Positions 1-8,850 of a stretch of 64,000 bases of DNA are shown one piece after another (the stretch's first letter is position 1; each line of letters opens with the position of its first letter). The notes beneath the pieces are model-generated. The model did not search any database, was not told the origin of the DNA, and saw only the letters and a list, made by a program, of their open reading frames with translations. This DNA comes from PALSA-600 sp963842335 (GTDB taxonomy: Bacteria; Actinomycetota; Thermoleophilia; Gaiellales; Gaiellaceae): positions 62,001 through 126,000 of the forward strand of contig CAWJGF010000011.1 of the NCBI GenBank assembly GCA_963842335.1, given 5' to 3'. The translations under genes were made by a program, and so were the position numbers.

Positions 1-1
1 G

Positions 2-211
2 CATTGGCGCGCCACCGCGTTCGCCGCCGTCTGGCTCGCGCTCGCAACCGGAGGGCTCGTACTCGTGTACTGGGTCTCGACGCTCCCCACGTCGTCCAAC
101 CTGACGAACTCGAGCTTTCGCACGATCGTCTCGCTGCTCGTCGGGGGCACCGCCGTCCTGCCACTGCTGATCGCACCAATCCACGACGAAGCCGCGCCCG
201 ATGACCAATGA
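2..211 (+). CDS. C-terminal end of a membrane protein (partial)
   Basis: The reading frame is open from the window edge to a TGA at 209-211, giving about 69 residues. They contain two hydrophobic stretches (around AFAAVWLALATGGLVLVYW and IVSLLVGGTAVLPLL) that look like the last two membrane helices of a larger protein. The gene starts outside the window. Its stop overlaps an ATG at 201 that begins the glycosyltransferase remnant, so the two were probably cotranscribed in a surface-glycan operon. The family cannot be named from this fragment. Confidence 0.6.
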   Translation, partial: HWRATAFAAVWLALATGGLVLVYWVSTLPTSSNLTNSSFRTIVSLLVGGTAVLPLLIAPIHDEAAPDDQ

Positions 212-585
212 GACCCAGCCGAGGTGCCGGCGCTGATCGAGCCGATCAAGCGGGGTCATGCGGAGTGTAGGCTCGCGAATCTCGGTGCACCGCCCACGGC
301 GTCGCGTCGGCACTGGCGGGGAACAGGTTCTTGAGCCTGATCACCGGTCTGCTCTACAACACGACGCTGACCGACATGGAGACCGGCTACAAGGCGTTCC
401 GGACCGACGTCCTGACCTCCCTCGACCTGCGTGAGAGCGGCTTCGGGATCGAGCCCGAGATCACTGCAAAGATCTGCAAACAGCGGCTCCGGATCTACGA
501 GCTTCCGATCTCCTACTACGGGCGCACCTACAGCGAGGGCAAGAAGATCACCTGGCGGGACGGCGTCAAGGCGCTCTGGGTGTGA
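201..585 (+). pseudogene. GT2 glycosyltransferase, 5' deleted and frameshifted
   Basis: Three reading frames taken in turn give a GT2 polyprenyl-phosphate mannosyl/glucosyltransferase C-terminal half. A DPAEVPALIEPIKRGHA segment is followed by GSRI and GNRFLSLITGLLYNTT, then TDMETGYKAFR, the usual motifs after the catalytic Asp-rich region. The protein ends at 585. The first roughly 100-150 residues, including the nucleotide-binding fold, are missing: only a possible start (ATG at 201, MTNE) lies between the preceding gene and the DPAEVP segment. At least two more frame changes occur between 255 and 330. Either an internal deletion plus indels or an assembly fault could explain this. Membership in GT2 is well supported; activity of this copy is not. 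Confidence 0.7.
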
Positions 586-593
586 ACCAAGGA

Positions 594-1429
594 CTAGAGA
601 ATCGCGCGCGGGTACGTCTTCGCGGCGATCGCAGCAGTGGCGCAGAGGAAGCCCACGCCGACGACGAAGTCGAGCCACAGCGTGCCGCCCGCCGAGATCC
701 CGAGCAGCAGGTGGCGCATGCCGTGAACCTCGTAGGTGAGCGGGTTCACATGCGCGACGACGCGCAGCCACGCGGGCATGATCGCGAGCGGGATAGAGGG
801 CGCTCGAGGCGAAGAAGAGCGGCATCAAGATCAGCTGGCCGATGCCCATGAAGCGCTCGCGCGTGCGCACGAGCGAGGCGAGGATCATCGACAAGCACGC
901 AAAGCCGCCTGTCCCGAGCACGAGCAGGACGAGCGCGCCCGACGATGTCGAGCACCTCCAGCGGATCGCGATTCCGGCGATCGCGATCACGGCGAGGAGG
1001 ACGGTCGCCTGCGTGAGCGCGCGGATGCCGGCGCCGGTCGCCTTGCCGAGCACGATCGCGAGTCGCGGCAGCGGCGTCGCAAGCAGCCGCTGCAACTGGC
1101 CGACGTCGCGTTCCCAGATCACTGCGAGGCCGAAGAAGATGGCGATGAAGAGCGCCGCCTGCGCCATCACCCCCGGCGCGAGATAGGCGCGGTAGTCGTG
1201 GAAGCCGCCGGCCAGTGCGCGGTTTCGGCGCAGCGCGGTGCCGAAGATGAAGAGCCAGAGCAGCGGCTGCACCGAGCGGGTGGCGATGTCGAGGTGGTCG
1301 TGGCGCAGCTTGCGCAGCTCCGCCCACGCCATCGCGCCGATGCCGTCGCGAAGCCACAGCAGGCGACCGCCGAGCGCGGCAGGCCGAGCTCAGCCGAGCC
1401 GGCGCGAAAGCCACGGCTGGCGCGGGCAT
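594..1429 (-). CDS. ABC-2 type exporter permease, DrrB-like (frameshifted)
   Basis: This is the membrane subunit of an ABC drug/lipid exporter. The N-terminal part reads AWAELRKLRHDHLDIATR, then six hydrophobic helices follow, including LAPGVMAQAALFIAIFFGL and the ABC-2 signature region around WERDVGQLQRLLATPL. The last 60 residues (MPAWLRVVAHVNPLTYEV onward) are in another frame, and a second shift pair lies near 955-990, so two or three single-base indels break the gene. I chose the start at 1429 because AAGGAGGGAGG lies just upstream. It overlaps the end of the ATPase gene and completes a MarR-ATPase-permease operon. The family call is firm; intactness is doubtful. Confidence 0.72.
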
Positions 1430-2190
1430 CGCGGAACCTCCCTCCTTCCTCTCGATCCGGTGGCCGGTGGCCAGGGAGAAGACGTCGTCGAGCACTGGAC
1501 GTCGAACTGGCTGCGCAGCTCGTCCGGCGACCCCTGCGCCGCGAGCGTGCCCAGATCCATGATCGCGAGGCGCTCGCAGTGGCGGTCGGCCTCCTCCATC
1601 TGGTGCGTTGTCACGAGCAGCGTCGTCCCCGCCTCCTCTCGCAGCGCCTGGAGCCGCTCCCAGACGAGCCGGCGCGCTGTCGGGTCCAGCCCGACGGTCG
1701 GCTCGTCCAGGAACAGCATCCGGGGCCTGTTGAGAAGCGCGGTCGCGATCTCGAGGCGGCGCAGCATGCCGCCCGAAAGCGTGCGGCCGAGGCGGTCGAG
1801 GAACGCCTCGAGGCCCATCGCTCGACCGCGTGGTCGATCCGGTCCGGCGCTCCTTGCGCGGGACGCCGTGACGCGCGCGTAGAACTCGAGGTTCTCGCGC
1901 GCGGTCAGGGCGCCGTCGATCGAGATCGCCTGCGGGATGTAGCCGAGGATGCGGCGGATCGCGAGGCCTTCGCGGACGACGTCGTGCCCGTGGACGAACG
2001 CGCGGCCGTCCGTCGGCTTGAGCAGCGTCGTGAGCACGCGAATCGTCGTCGTCTTGCCGGCGCCGTTGGGGCCGAGCAGGCCGAACAACTCGCCGGCCTC
2101 GACCGCGAACGAGACGCCGCGCACGGCCTCGACCTCGGCGAAGCGGACGACGAGGTTGTCGACGAGCAGGCCGGGTCGGTTCGTACTCAC
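1390..2190 (-). CDS. ABC exporter ATPase, DrrA-like
   Basis: Cytoplasmic ATPase subunit of the exporter whose permease follows. Walker A is GPNGAGKTTTIRVL, the Q-loop region is LGYIPQ, the signature is TLSGGMLRRLEIA, Walker B is RMLFLDEPTVGLDP and the switch His is in VTTHQMEEAD. These are in the order and spacing of the DrrA/CcmA group of drug-resistance ATPases. A short stretch around 1,815-1,860 reads poorly (RARSAGPDRPRG), and the C-terminus changes frame near 1,500, where LDDVFSLATGHRI, the usual DrrA tail, is one frame off. It overlaps the MarR gene stop by 4 bases and the permease start, so the three form one transcript. Confidence 0.85.
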   Translation of the reverse strand: MSTNRPGLLVDNLVVRFAEVEAVRGVSFAVEAGELFGLLGPNGAGKTTTIRVLTTLLKPTDGRAFVHGHDVVREGLAIRRILGYIPQAISIDGALTARENLEFYARVTASRARSAGPDRPRGRAMGLEAFLDRLGRTLSGGMLRRLEIATALLNRPRMLFLDEPTVGLDPTARRLVWERLQALREEAGTTLLVTTHQMEEADRHCERLAIMDLGTLAAQGSPDELRSQFDVQCSTTSSPWPPATGSRGRREVPRCPRQPWLSRRLG

Positions 2191-2652
2191 CTGGCGGCGA
2201 GCTCCTCGCTGCGTGTGCGCAGCGCGACGGTCGCCTTCTCGGTCAGGCGGACGAGCTCCGCGCGCTCGTCGGGATCGAGCGTTGCAGGACCTCGCCGACG
2301 AAATCTCGATGACGCTGCGCCGCCCTCCGCGAGGCTCTCGCCCTCAGACGTGAGCCCGACGAGGTCGCGCGCCTGTCGCCCGTGGCGCTCGGCGTTCGCG
2401 GCGCCCATCGCCTCGAGCCGGTCGGCGAGCCGCGTCGCCGTCGCTCGTCGAGGCCAGCGCGCCGCGAGATCGCCGATGCGGAGCCCGCCGCTTCGGCGAG
2501 CAGGTCGAGCGCCCGCAGGTTCTCGGCGTCAGCTGCGACGGCAATTGTGGATGCAAGAGGCCAAGCCTGCGGCTCGCGAGCGTGCGGCCGAGCTCACGCC
2601 AGCGCTGCGAAAGCTGGTCAGCCAGGCGGCGTTGCTCGCGGGTCGCGCGCAT
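2187..2652 (-). CDS. MarR-family transcriptional regulator (frameshifted)
   Basis: A winged-helix regulator pieced together from three frames. The N-terminal helix is REQRRLADQLSQRWRELGRTL, the HTH region is ALDLLAEAAGSAIGDLAARW (second frame), followed by ATRLADRLEAMGAA and the C-terminal helix LDPDERAELVRLTEKATVAL. Length and order fit MarR proteins of about 150 residues. It heads the operon with the DrrAB-like exporter, the usual setting for a drug-responsive repressor of efflux. A TGTAAAAT box lies 6-15 bases upstream of a possible start, which would suit a leaderless actinobacterial promoter. Single-base indels near 2,290 and 2,450-2,520 disrupt it. Confidence 0.65.
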
Positions 2653-2747
2653 AGCTGCATTTTACAGCAATCGGATGTCCCAGGCACTTAAACCCGCCGC
2701 CGGCTCGCGGCCCATCAGCGCGGACCGTCCGTGGCTACGATTCCGGC

Positions 2748-3145
2748 ATGGCTCTGGCCGCTGACGGAGACCGAGAGCGCGCTGTGGCGTCTCTGCGAGA
2801 GCATTCCTGCTCGGCAGGCTGACGCTCGAGGAGCTCTCGGCTCGCACCGAGCTCGCGCTTCGGGCCCGGTCGCTCCAGGAACTGCGGCGTGCGCTGGCCG
2901 GGCTTCCTCAGTTCACGCTCCGCACGGCCGCGCAATCTGCCGTCCGCGGTGGCATGCTCGTGGTGTTCACCGGCGCCTGGCTCATGTTCAGCCTCGTCCT
3001 GGTGCTCGTGCTGGGGCTGACGGCGCTGATCCACGGCGCGTCCGCGCCCGAGCTGGCCGCGTTCCTCCTCGTCTGGCTCGTTCCGACGTATCTCCTGTCG
3101 CGGCTCTGGCGCGGCGTGCTGCCGCGCCGCCACTCGCACAGTTAG
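2748..3145 (+). CDS. DUF1707-type small membrane protein (frameshifted)
   Basis: The N-terminus reads MALAADGDRERAVASLREH and, after a one-base deletion near 2,806, continues as LLGRLTLEELSARTELALRA. This is the DUF1707 pattern (a short helical domain with a conserved RE.. LR.H...GRLtLeEfeeR core). Two hydrophobic helices follow (LVVFTGAWLMFSLVLVLVLG and LAAFLLVWLVPTYLL), with a basic tail ending at 3145. Such proteins are common in Actinobacteria and often have a C-terminal membrane hairpin; their function is not established. It is convergent with the holin-like gene downstream. Confidence 0.68.
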
Positions 3146-3247
3146 CGGCCCCGCGCAGGGCCTCAAAGCCCGATCAGGTAGATCGCAGGCGGGGTCGGCC
3201 GTGCAACCTGAGCTGGACGGCCCGGCGCTCAGCTCGTTCGGCCCGGT

Positions 3248-3625
3248 TCAGGAGAGGACGGGCTCGCGCCGGACGATCGAGCCGATCGCCATGTCGAGGA
3301 GCACGGTGACCACCGAGAGAATGATCGCCGCCCAGATTGCCGTCCACCAGAACTTGTCGATCGTCAGATGGCTCGACCAGCGGGCGGTCAGCTTGAGCAG
3401 CAGCGCATTGATGATGATCGAGAACAGCCCGAGCGTGAGAACCCGCAGCGGGAACGTCACGATCCGCAAGATCGTTCCGAGCACGGCGTTGATGACGCCG
3501 AAGAGCAACGAGACCCAGAGATACCCGGCGAGACCGCCGGAAACGCTCACGCCCGAGAGGATCCAACTCATGATCGCGAACGCACACGCGAGGACGGCCC
3601 AGGTGATCAGCAGCGAGCGAAGCAT
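3248..3625 (-). CDS. Phage-holin-family 4-TM membrane protein (PF04020-like)
   Basis: An intact 125-residue protein with four hydrophobic helices (about residues 3-25, 33-55, 58-80, 90-115) and the conserved arrangement GYLWVSLLFGVINAVLG followed by FPLRVLTLGLFSIIINALLL. This matches the bacterial 'mycobacterial 4 TMS phage holin' family, which is usually a chromosomal membrane protein and not a lysis gene. No other phage gene is nearby, so a prophage origin is not supported. Family assignment is confident; the physiological role is unknown. Confidence 0.82.
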   Translation of the reverse strand: MLRSLLITWAVLACAFAIMSWILSGVSVSGGLAGYLWVSLLFGVINAVLGTILRIVTFPLRVLTLGLFSIIINALLLKLTARWSSHLTIDKFWWTAIWAAIILSVVTVLLDMAIGSIVRREPVLS

Positions 3626-3640
3626 AGAGCGAGCGCGACC

Positions 3641-4497
3641 CTACAAGGAACCGAACGGCGATGTCCAGCGGGCGTGACGGCCGCGGCTTGCGGCTTGCGT
3701 GCGTGCGGGCGCTCTCGCGAGGTTTGACCTGTTTGGGTCAGACGAGCCCAGTTCAGCTGCGCGACGATTCCCTTGCTGCCGCAGTGAGTTCGTCGGCTCC
3801 TCCCCTCGAATGAGTCTGCGACTCGCTGCGGCAGCGACTCGTTCCCTGAAGGTTAGAGCTCTCGGCCGCTCGGCCCCAGCGCACCGATGCTCGCGCAGGA
3901 GGCGCGCCTTCGCGAGCTCGAACTCGTGCTCGTCCACGTCGCCCCGCCGTCGCAGCATCGCCAGGCGCTCGAGCTGGTCGATCACCGGCACCTCCCGTTG
4001 CTCGACCTTCGCAGCGGCGATGAAACGGCGAAGCTCGCCGAGAGCGAGTTGGTAGGCCGGCGCGCTGCGCCGCCGAATCGGGAGGCAGTTCGGCTGTTTG
4101 AAGACGTCGCGCTTCGAGGTGTGCTGCAGCCCCCGGCCCCGTTCTCCGCCCTGGAAGCTCGGTGAGTTGATCTCGATCCAACTCGAGGTGAGGTGCCTGC
4201 CGACCTGGATCCCCGTCACGTCGCGGTAGTAGATGGTCGCCGAGATCGCACCGAACGACGTCCCGGCGAGAACCCGCGCTTCAGGATGAGGATGCGATCG
4301 TCGAGACACACGAGGGCGTGACCCGACATCCCCCGCACGCAGAAGCGAGCGTGCTCGTCGGGCTGGGTGTTGAGATCGAATTCGCGACGCAGGCGAGGGC
4401 CGAGGATCTCAACGCCGCCGAAAACGGACCGGCGGCGCAAGACGCCTCGCCGGGCGAGCAGTGCTGCCGGCTCGAGCTCAGTGACCGGCTGATCCAC
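3641..4497 (-). CDS. SHOCT-domain protein with upstream PH-like segment
   Basis: The first part (GTG at 4497) reads TELEPAALLARRGVLRRR and DDRILILKRGFSPG, and after a frame change near 4,265 continues TSFGAISATIYYRDVTGIQV and SWIEINSPSFQGGERG. This pattern of short beta-strands resembles bacterial PH-like or DUF-type domains that precede SHOCT. A SHOCT motif follows at DQLERLAMLRRRGDVDEHEF, where a short amphipathic helix pair ends in LAKARLL. The real stop may lie soon after SHOCT; the residues from about 3,640 to 3,860 look unlike protein. Its start overlaps the end of the upstream Pro/Thr-rich gene. Function unknown. Confidence 0.55.
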
Positions 4498-5306
4498 GAC
4501 AACGGCCCGGGGGGCCGTGTGGTCGTGATTCCGGTCGCCGTTCCCCCAGCCCGGCCGACTCGACTCAGGCCCGGTCGACGCTGAGGGGACGGTCGGCGTG
4601 GGCGTCACCTCCTGCGGCGGCGGTGACGTCGGTGGGGTTGGCGTCAGGACCGGTATTGGGTGGGGGCGGGCGAAGGGGACGGGGTGGGGCTCGGGCGCCG
4701 GCGCCGGCGTCGGCTCGGGCGTCGGAGTCGGAACCGGGGTCGGCGTCGGGGTCGGTGGGCGTCGGGTCGGAGTCGGGGTCGGCGTCGGCGTCGGCGTCGG
4801 GGTCGGGGTTGGAGTCGGCGTGGGGGTCGGCTTCGGCTTCGGGGTCGGCTTCGGGGTCGGCTTCGGGGTCGGCTTGGGGGCCGGCGCGCTCGTCGTCGGC
4901 GCACTCGGTGAAGAGGCGCTCGCCGACGGTGGCGCAACGGCGGGGACCGCCGAACGGCAGGCGCGGCCGACAGGCTGACGGCGCTCACCGGCGTGGCCGT
5001 CGCGGTTGCGATGGGCGACGACCGTCGGTCGGGACGATGCGGATACTCGTTGTGGCCGCACGGTGGCGTGCCGCGGCACGCCCAGCCGCGCGAGAGGCGA
5101 CGTAGCCGCCGGGCCCTTCGCATGCTCGGCCCCCGGCGATCGCAACACCGACCGCATCGCTGCCGGCGCGCGCGCCACGTTCGAAGGCGGGAACACGCGT
5201 GTCGATCGATTGCAGCCACGCGGCCACCGCGATCACGATGGCGGTCGCGTCGCGACGAGCACGGCAAAGCGAAGCGGCTGCACGGCCAGGATGCTCGCAG
5301 CCGCAC
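4478..5306 (-). CDS. Membrane-anchored Pro/Thr-rich protein (frameshifted)
   Basis: A GTG at 5306 is preceded by a good ribosome binding site (GAGGAG) that overlaps the stop of the GGDEF gene. A hydrophobic segment follows (AVLVA then AIVIAVAAWL in two frames), then a Ser/Ala-rich linker and, at about 4,700-4,890, a run of Lys-Pro-Thr-Pro and Pro-Thr dipeptides. The tail reads GWGNGDRNHDHT and reaches a TGA at 4478 after one more frame change. The composition suggests an exported wall-spanning linker protein. Several single-base indels prevent one continuous translation, so boundaries are approximate. Confidence 0.45.
4698..4890. repeat. GTCGGC-type hexanucleotide low-complexity repeat
   Basis: Degenerate tandem GTCGGC/GTCGGG hexamers on the plus strand, read on the minus strand as Pro-Thr and Lys-Pro-Thr-Pro dipeptides of the wall-linker protein. 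The repeat is coding and imperfect, and indels are expected in it. Confidence 0.8.
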
Positions 5307-5316
5307 CGGACGCTCC

Positions 5317-6925
5317 TCAGGTTCGGTGGGCCGCGCCGATCTCCTTGGACGAGACAACCCGATTCTTGCCGTTCGCTTCGCGTCGTACAGCCGACGGTCG
5401 GCGTCGGTGAGCAGATCCTCGGCAGCTGCCGCCGCGGGAACGACGAGACGCCAAGCTCGCCGTCAGGCGGATCTGGGCGGGCGGCGCGCCGTCACCGTCG
5501 ACTCGAGCGCAAGGCGGAGCCGCTCGGCGAGTTGAGCTGCGCCGGCCAAGTCGGTGTCCGGCAGGAGCACTGCGAACTCCTCCCCGCCAAGCCGCACGGC
5601 AAGGTCGACGTCTGGCGCCATCGTCGCCAGGATCTCGGCGAAGCTACGCAGAGCCACGTCGCCCGCCTGGTGTCCATACGTGTCGTTGACGCGCTTGAAG
5701 TCGTCGAGGTCGGCGAGGACGATCCCGAGCGGGATCCGCTTCGCCGGGAGCGGGCGATCTCCGAGTCGAGCTGCACGAGGAACTGACGGCGGTTTGCCAA
5801 ACCGGTGAGGTCGTCGGTCACCGCCTGCCGCTGAACCTGGCCGTGCAGACGTGCATTCTCGAGCGCGATCAAGGCCTGCTCGGCGATCCGGCCACTGCAT
5901 CGCGCGCGTCGGCGTCGAAACCGGCGTCCGACGAGAAAAGCGTCAGGCGCGCGCTTTGGCCCTCGGACACCTCGAGTGCGACCTCAAGCGTGTCGACCGG
6001 TTCCGCCGGGATCGTGCCGCGAGTCGCGAGCGAGAAGTCTCCGGCCTCGATCGTGCCCCCGCTTTCGTCGGTCGCCTCGACGGCCGCCCGCAGGATGACG
6101 GGCAGCAGCGCCTGCGTGTTGTGCGTCGCAGCGAGTGTCTCGCCGACGAGCGCGACCGCGTCGCGGACCGAGTTCGGCGGGGGCTTCGACCTGCGCCTGA
6201 GCTCGCGTTGCTCGAAGACGCGAAACGAGGCGATCGCGGCGACGAAGGCGGCCACGAACGGCCAGAGCCGACGACCTGGGATGCCGGCTTCGCACGGTAG
6301 GCGTACAGCTGCGCGGTCGCAGCGTCGAGCGAGCTCAGCGCGAGCGGTTCGCTGAGCTTCGAGTGCAGTAGCTCCGCGACCGGGGCGTGGCCGACGTTGG
6401 GGGACGACGCGACGACACTGCCGCCGACGGCGTAAAGGAGATGCGTTTGCGACGACTGCTTCCGCGCGGCGTCGAGGAGCGTGGCATCGGGCGGCCTCGC
6501 CACGATCACGCGTCCCGCGGGACGGCCGTGGCCGTAGACGGCGACGGTTGCCCCGGGCCCGCAAGGGTCGTCTGGCCGACGACCCGTCCGTCCGATAGGA
6601 CGAACCCCGCGTTGGGGTGTGCGCGCAACAGCGAGACAGCGGTGCGAGGTCGCGTGCGACGAACGCAGACTGCACATCGGCCCGACCCGCGAGCTGCGAT
6701 GCCTCACGAGCGGCCGCGCGCTCGTCGAGGGCGACCAGGTTGCGGGCAACGGTCAACGTCGCCGCGCCGCGTCGAGTCGCTCGAGCGCAGGCTGTCAGGA
6801 TGGCGGACTCGACCGCCCAGCACGCGGCGCGACCGAGAGCCCGATCAGCAACGACGCGGCGACCACCGATGCGCCGGCAGAGCCGAGCGCTGCGAAACGC
6901 CCCGTCGTTCGAGTCGGGTCCCCAT
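5317..6925 (-). CDS. Membrane GAF-GGDEF diguanylate cyclase (frameshifted)
   Basis: Makes cyclic di-GMP from two GTP. The C-terminal domain reads VTDDLTGLANRRQFLVQLD, then VLADLDDFKRVNDTYGHQAG and the active-site GGEEF in VRLGGEEFAVLLPDTD, ending RRLYDAKRT. No RxxD inhibitory site is seen before GGEEF. Upstream are a helix at FVAAFVAAIASFRVF, a GAF-like region (around TLAATHNTQALLPVILR) and a first helix at ASVVAASLLIGLSVAP near the N-terminus, so the sensor is membrane-bound. The start at 6925 follows GGTGGAAGG. Several single-base shifts occur (near 5,450, 5,750, 5,930, 6,290 and 6,800). It is divergent from an HD-GYP gene of opposite activity. Confidence 0.75.
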
Positions 6926-6996
6926 CCTTCCACCGCCCTCACCCGCCCTTGCCGCAACAAACGAATATAGCGCCCTTTCTCGAAGGAACACCAAGT

Positions 6997-7016
6997 CATC
7001 CCCCGAAAGGGGGATG
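6997..7016 (+). promoter_or_regulatory. Hairpin over the HD-GYP start region
   Basis: A perfect 8-bp stem, CATCCCCC with GGGGGATG, closed by a GAAA (GNRA) tetraloop. The 3' arm contains the purine-rich ribosome-binding stretch and the ATG at 7014, so folding would hide the translation start of the HD-GYP gene. Confidence 0.55.
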
Positions 7017-7608
7017 CGTGGCAACGACGGCGCGCACGATCGGGGAGGCCGTGGAGGACTTCCGATCGCCGAAAGCAGGCGCCTCGTCGCGATGCGAACC
7101 GGCGTGATCGGCTACCCCGACGCCCACGCGATCGGCGTCGCCCACTGTTCATTGCGTATCGCCGCGGCGCTCGAGGTCGATGACGAGACCAGGCGGGCGG
7201 TCGCTCAGGGAGCGCTCCTCCACGACGTCGGGAAGCTCCAGATCGACGAGTACATCCTCTCGAAGTCGTCTCCGCTGACGCAGCGGGAGCGGCTGCTGAT
7301 GGGAACCGCTGGAAGGAGAGCGCATCGTCGGCCGGGCGGTCGACCCGCATGTCGCCGAGGTCGTGACCGGGCATCACGAGCGCTGGGACGGCGGCGGGTA
7401 TCCACGCGGCTTGGCCGGCGAGCAGATTCCGCTCGCGGCGCGAGTCGTCGCCGTCGCCGACGCGTACCTCGCGATGTGCGAGAACCGCCCGTACCGGGCT
7501 CGCGTCAGCGAGAGCGAGGCGCTCCGCGAGCTGCAGGAGTGCGCGGGGACCCAGTTCGATCCCGTGTGCGTCGAAGCACTCGTCGCCGCGGTCGGCTCGT
7601 CCGTCTGA
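7014..7608 (+). CDS. HD-GYP domain protein, probable c-di-GMP phosphodiesterase
   Basis: Expected to hydrolyse cyclic di-GMP. The metal-binding HD motif is LLHDVGKLQIDEYIL, followed by the GYP signature GHHERWDGGGYPRG and ARVVAVADAYLAM, the normal order. Most of the protein is a single HD-GYP domain of about 180 residues with no receiver or sensor domain. A one-base shift near 7,304 separates QRERLLM from LEGERIVGRAV. The start is uncertain: ATG 7014 lies in a hairpin, and GTG 7018 in another frame gives a plausible N-terminus (VATTARTIGEAVEDF). Divergent from the GGDEF gene, so synthesis and breakdown of c-di-GMP sit side by side. Confidence 0.78.
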
Positions 7609-7626
7609 GCTCCGAAAGACGTTCGC

Positions 7627-7654
7627 TTGCGTCGATTTTCGTGGTCGATAAGCT
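7627..7654 (+). promoter_or_regulatory. Possible promoter of the BI-1-like gene
   Basis: TTGCGT (7627-7632), a 16-base spacer and TAAGCT (7649-7654), 7 bases before the ATG at 7661. It would give a nearly leaderless mRNA. This is a pattern match only. Confidence 0.35.
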
Positions 7655-7660
7655 CACGTC

Positions 7661-8311
7661 ATGACCTTCTCTGACACCGCGGTCGGTCGCGGAACGACCG
7701 CGACGAGACCCGCACGCTGTTCGCCCACACGATGGGCCTCGTCGCCGTCACCGCCGGCCTCTTCGCCGTCGGCGCCTACCTCGGCCGCAACATGTCGAAC
7801 ACGGCAGGGTTCCCTGGTTCATCCTCTCGTTCGCCTGCCTGCTCGGCCTGAACGTCGCGATCCGACGCTCGGAGCAGCTCGCCGTCGGGCTCCTGTTCGC
7901 GTTCGGCGTGCTCATCGGCCTCGGCACGGCGCCGACGATCGCCTACTACGCGAGCACGAACCCGCAGGCGGTGTGGCAGGCCGGTGCCGCGACGGCGCTC
8001 TTCATCGGGGCTTCGGCGCCGCCGGCTATGCGATCCGGCGCGATCTTCAGCCGCTGGCACGCGTGCTCTTCTGGGCGCTGCTCGCGCTGATCGTGTTCGG
8101 GATCGTGACGATCTTCGTCCGCATCCCCAACGGCGACCTGATCTGGGCGGTGCTCGGGCTCGTGATCTTCGCGGGGTTCACGCTGATCGACTTCCAGCGG
8201 CTGCGGAAGTCCAAGGACATCCGCGTGGCGCCTCTGCTCGCGGCCTCGATCTTCCTCGACATCCTCAACGTCTTCCTGTTCTTCCTCTCCATCTTCGGCA
8301 GACGCAACTGA
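7661..8311 (+). CDS. Bax inhibitor-1 / YccA-family membrane protein (frameshifted)
   Basis: A seven-helix membrane protein of the BI-1 (TMBIM) family. Reading across frames gives RTLFAHTMGLVAVTAGLFAV, then FACLLGLNVAIRR, GVLIGLGTAPTIAYYA, GGFGAAGYAIRRDLQPLAR and the C-terminal LIDFQRLRKSKDI followed by SIFLDILNVFLFFLSIFG, which is the hallmark BI-1 tail with its conserved Asp. Single-base changes near 7,700, 7,800 and 8,010 break the frame, while total length (about 215 residues) is normal. In bacteria these proteins are proposed ion/proton-leak or protease-interacting factors. It overlaps the convergent response regulator by 47 bases. Confidence 0.75.
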   Translation: MTFSDTAVGRGTTATRPARCSPTRWASSPSPPASSPSAPTSAATCRTRQGSLVHPLVRLPARPERRDPTLGAARRRAPVRVRRAHRPRHGADDRLLREHEPAGGVAGRCRDGALHRGFGAAGYAIRRDLQPLARVLFWALLALIVFGIVTIFVRIPNGDLIWAVLGLVIFAGFTLIDFQRLRKSKDIRVAPLLAASIFLDILNVFLFFLSIFGRRN

Positions 8312-8850
8312 GCAGGGAGCACCAGGCCGGCTCATGCGCGGCGCTGCCCGGCTGCACGAGACCGGACTGGTAGGCGAGCACGACCGCCTGGACGCGGTTT
8401 CGCAGCTCCAGCTTTTGCAGGATGCGGCGACGTGCGTCTTCACCGTGTGTTCGCTCACAACGAGCTCGGACGCGATCTCGGCATTCGAGTGCCCGCGACC
8501 ACGAGCACCAGAACCTCATGCTCGCGAGCGGTCAGCGCGTCGAGCGACGCCGATTCGCCGCCCGGTCGCGATCCGCGAAACGCTCGATCAAGCGTTTCGT
8601 GGATGGACGGGGCGAAGAGCGACTGGCCGTCGGCCACGACGCGAACAGCGGCGATGAGCTGGCGCTCCGGCGCATCCTTGAGGAGAAAGGCACTCGCACC
8701 GGCGCGTAGAGCCTCGTACACACACGCTCAGGTCGAACGTCGTCAAGACGACGACGCGCGGCGCGCCTTCCCGGCCGGCGATGAGGCGGGTTGCCGAGAT
8801 GCCGTCGAGTTGCGGCATGCGGAGGTCCAGCACGCACTCGAAGGCGTCCG
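8265..8850 (-). pseudogene. NarL/LuxR-type response regulator, N-terminus deleted
   Basis: Reading across frames gives VLDLRMPQLDGISATRLI, the phospho-acceptor strand with its Asp, followed by RVVVLTTFDL, YEALRAGASAFLLKDAPERQ with the conserved Lys, and then the LuxR HTH: LTAREHEVLVLVVAGT, SEHTVKTHVA and RILQKLELRNRVQAVVLA. The first roughly 50 residues of the receiver, including the acidic pair, are absent; beyond about 8,840 the opposite strand encodes another truncated gene. Single-base shifts also occur near 8,440 and 8,470. No partner kinase is visible here. Confidence 0.7.

Noticed and set aside
736..2691. A 651-codon plus-strand frame opposite the MarR/ABC genes
   Set aside because: It is rich in Arg/Ala/Glu with no recognisable domain, and the minus strand has clear Walker and ABC-2 motifs. 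Long antisense frames are expected at this GC content.
3248..3625. Prophage suspected from the phage-holin family name
   Set aside because: The family is mostly chromosomal, and no integrase, capsid or lysis genes are close.
4698..4890. CRISPR-like or tandem satellite array
   Set aside because: Units are 6 bases without spacers and read as Pro-Thr dipeptides, so it is a coding low-complexity tract.
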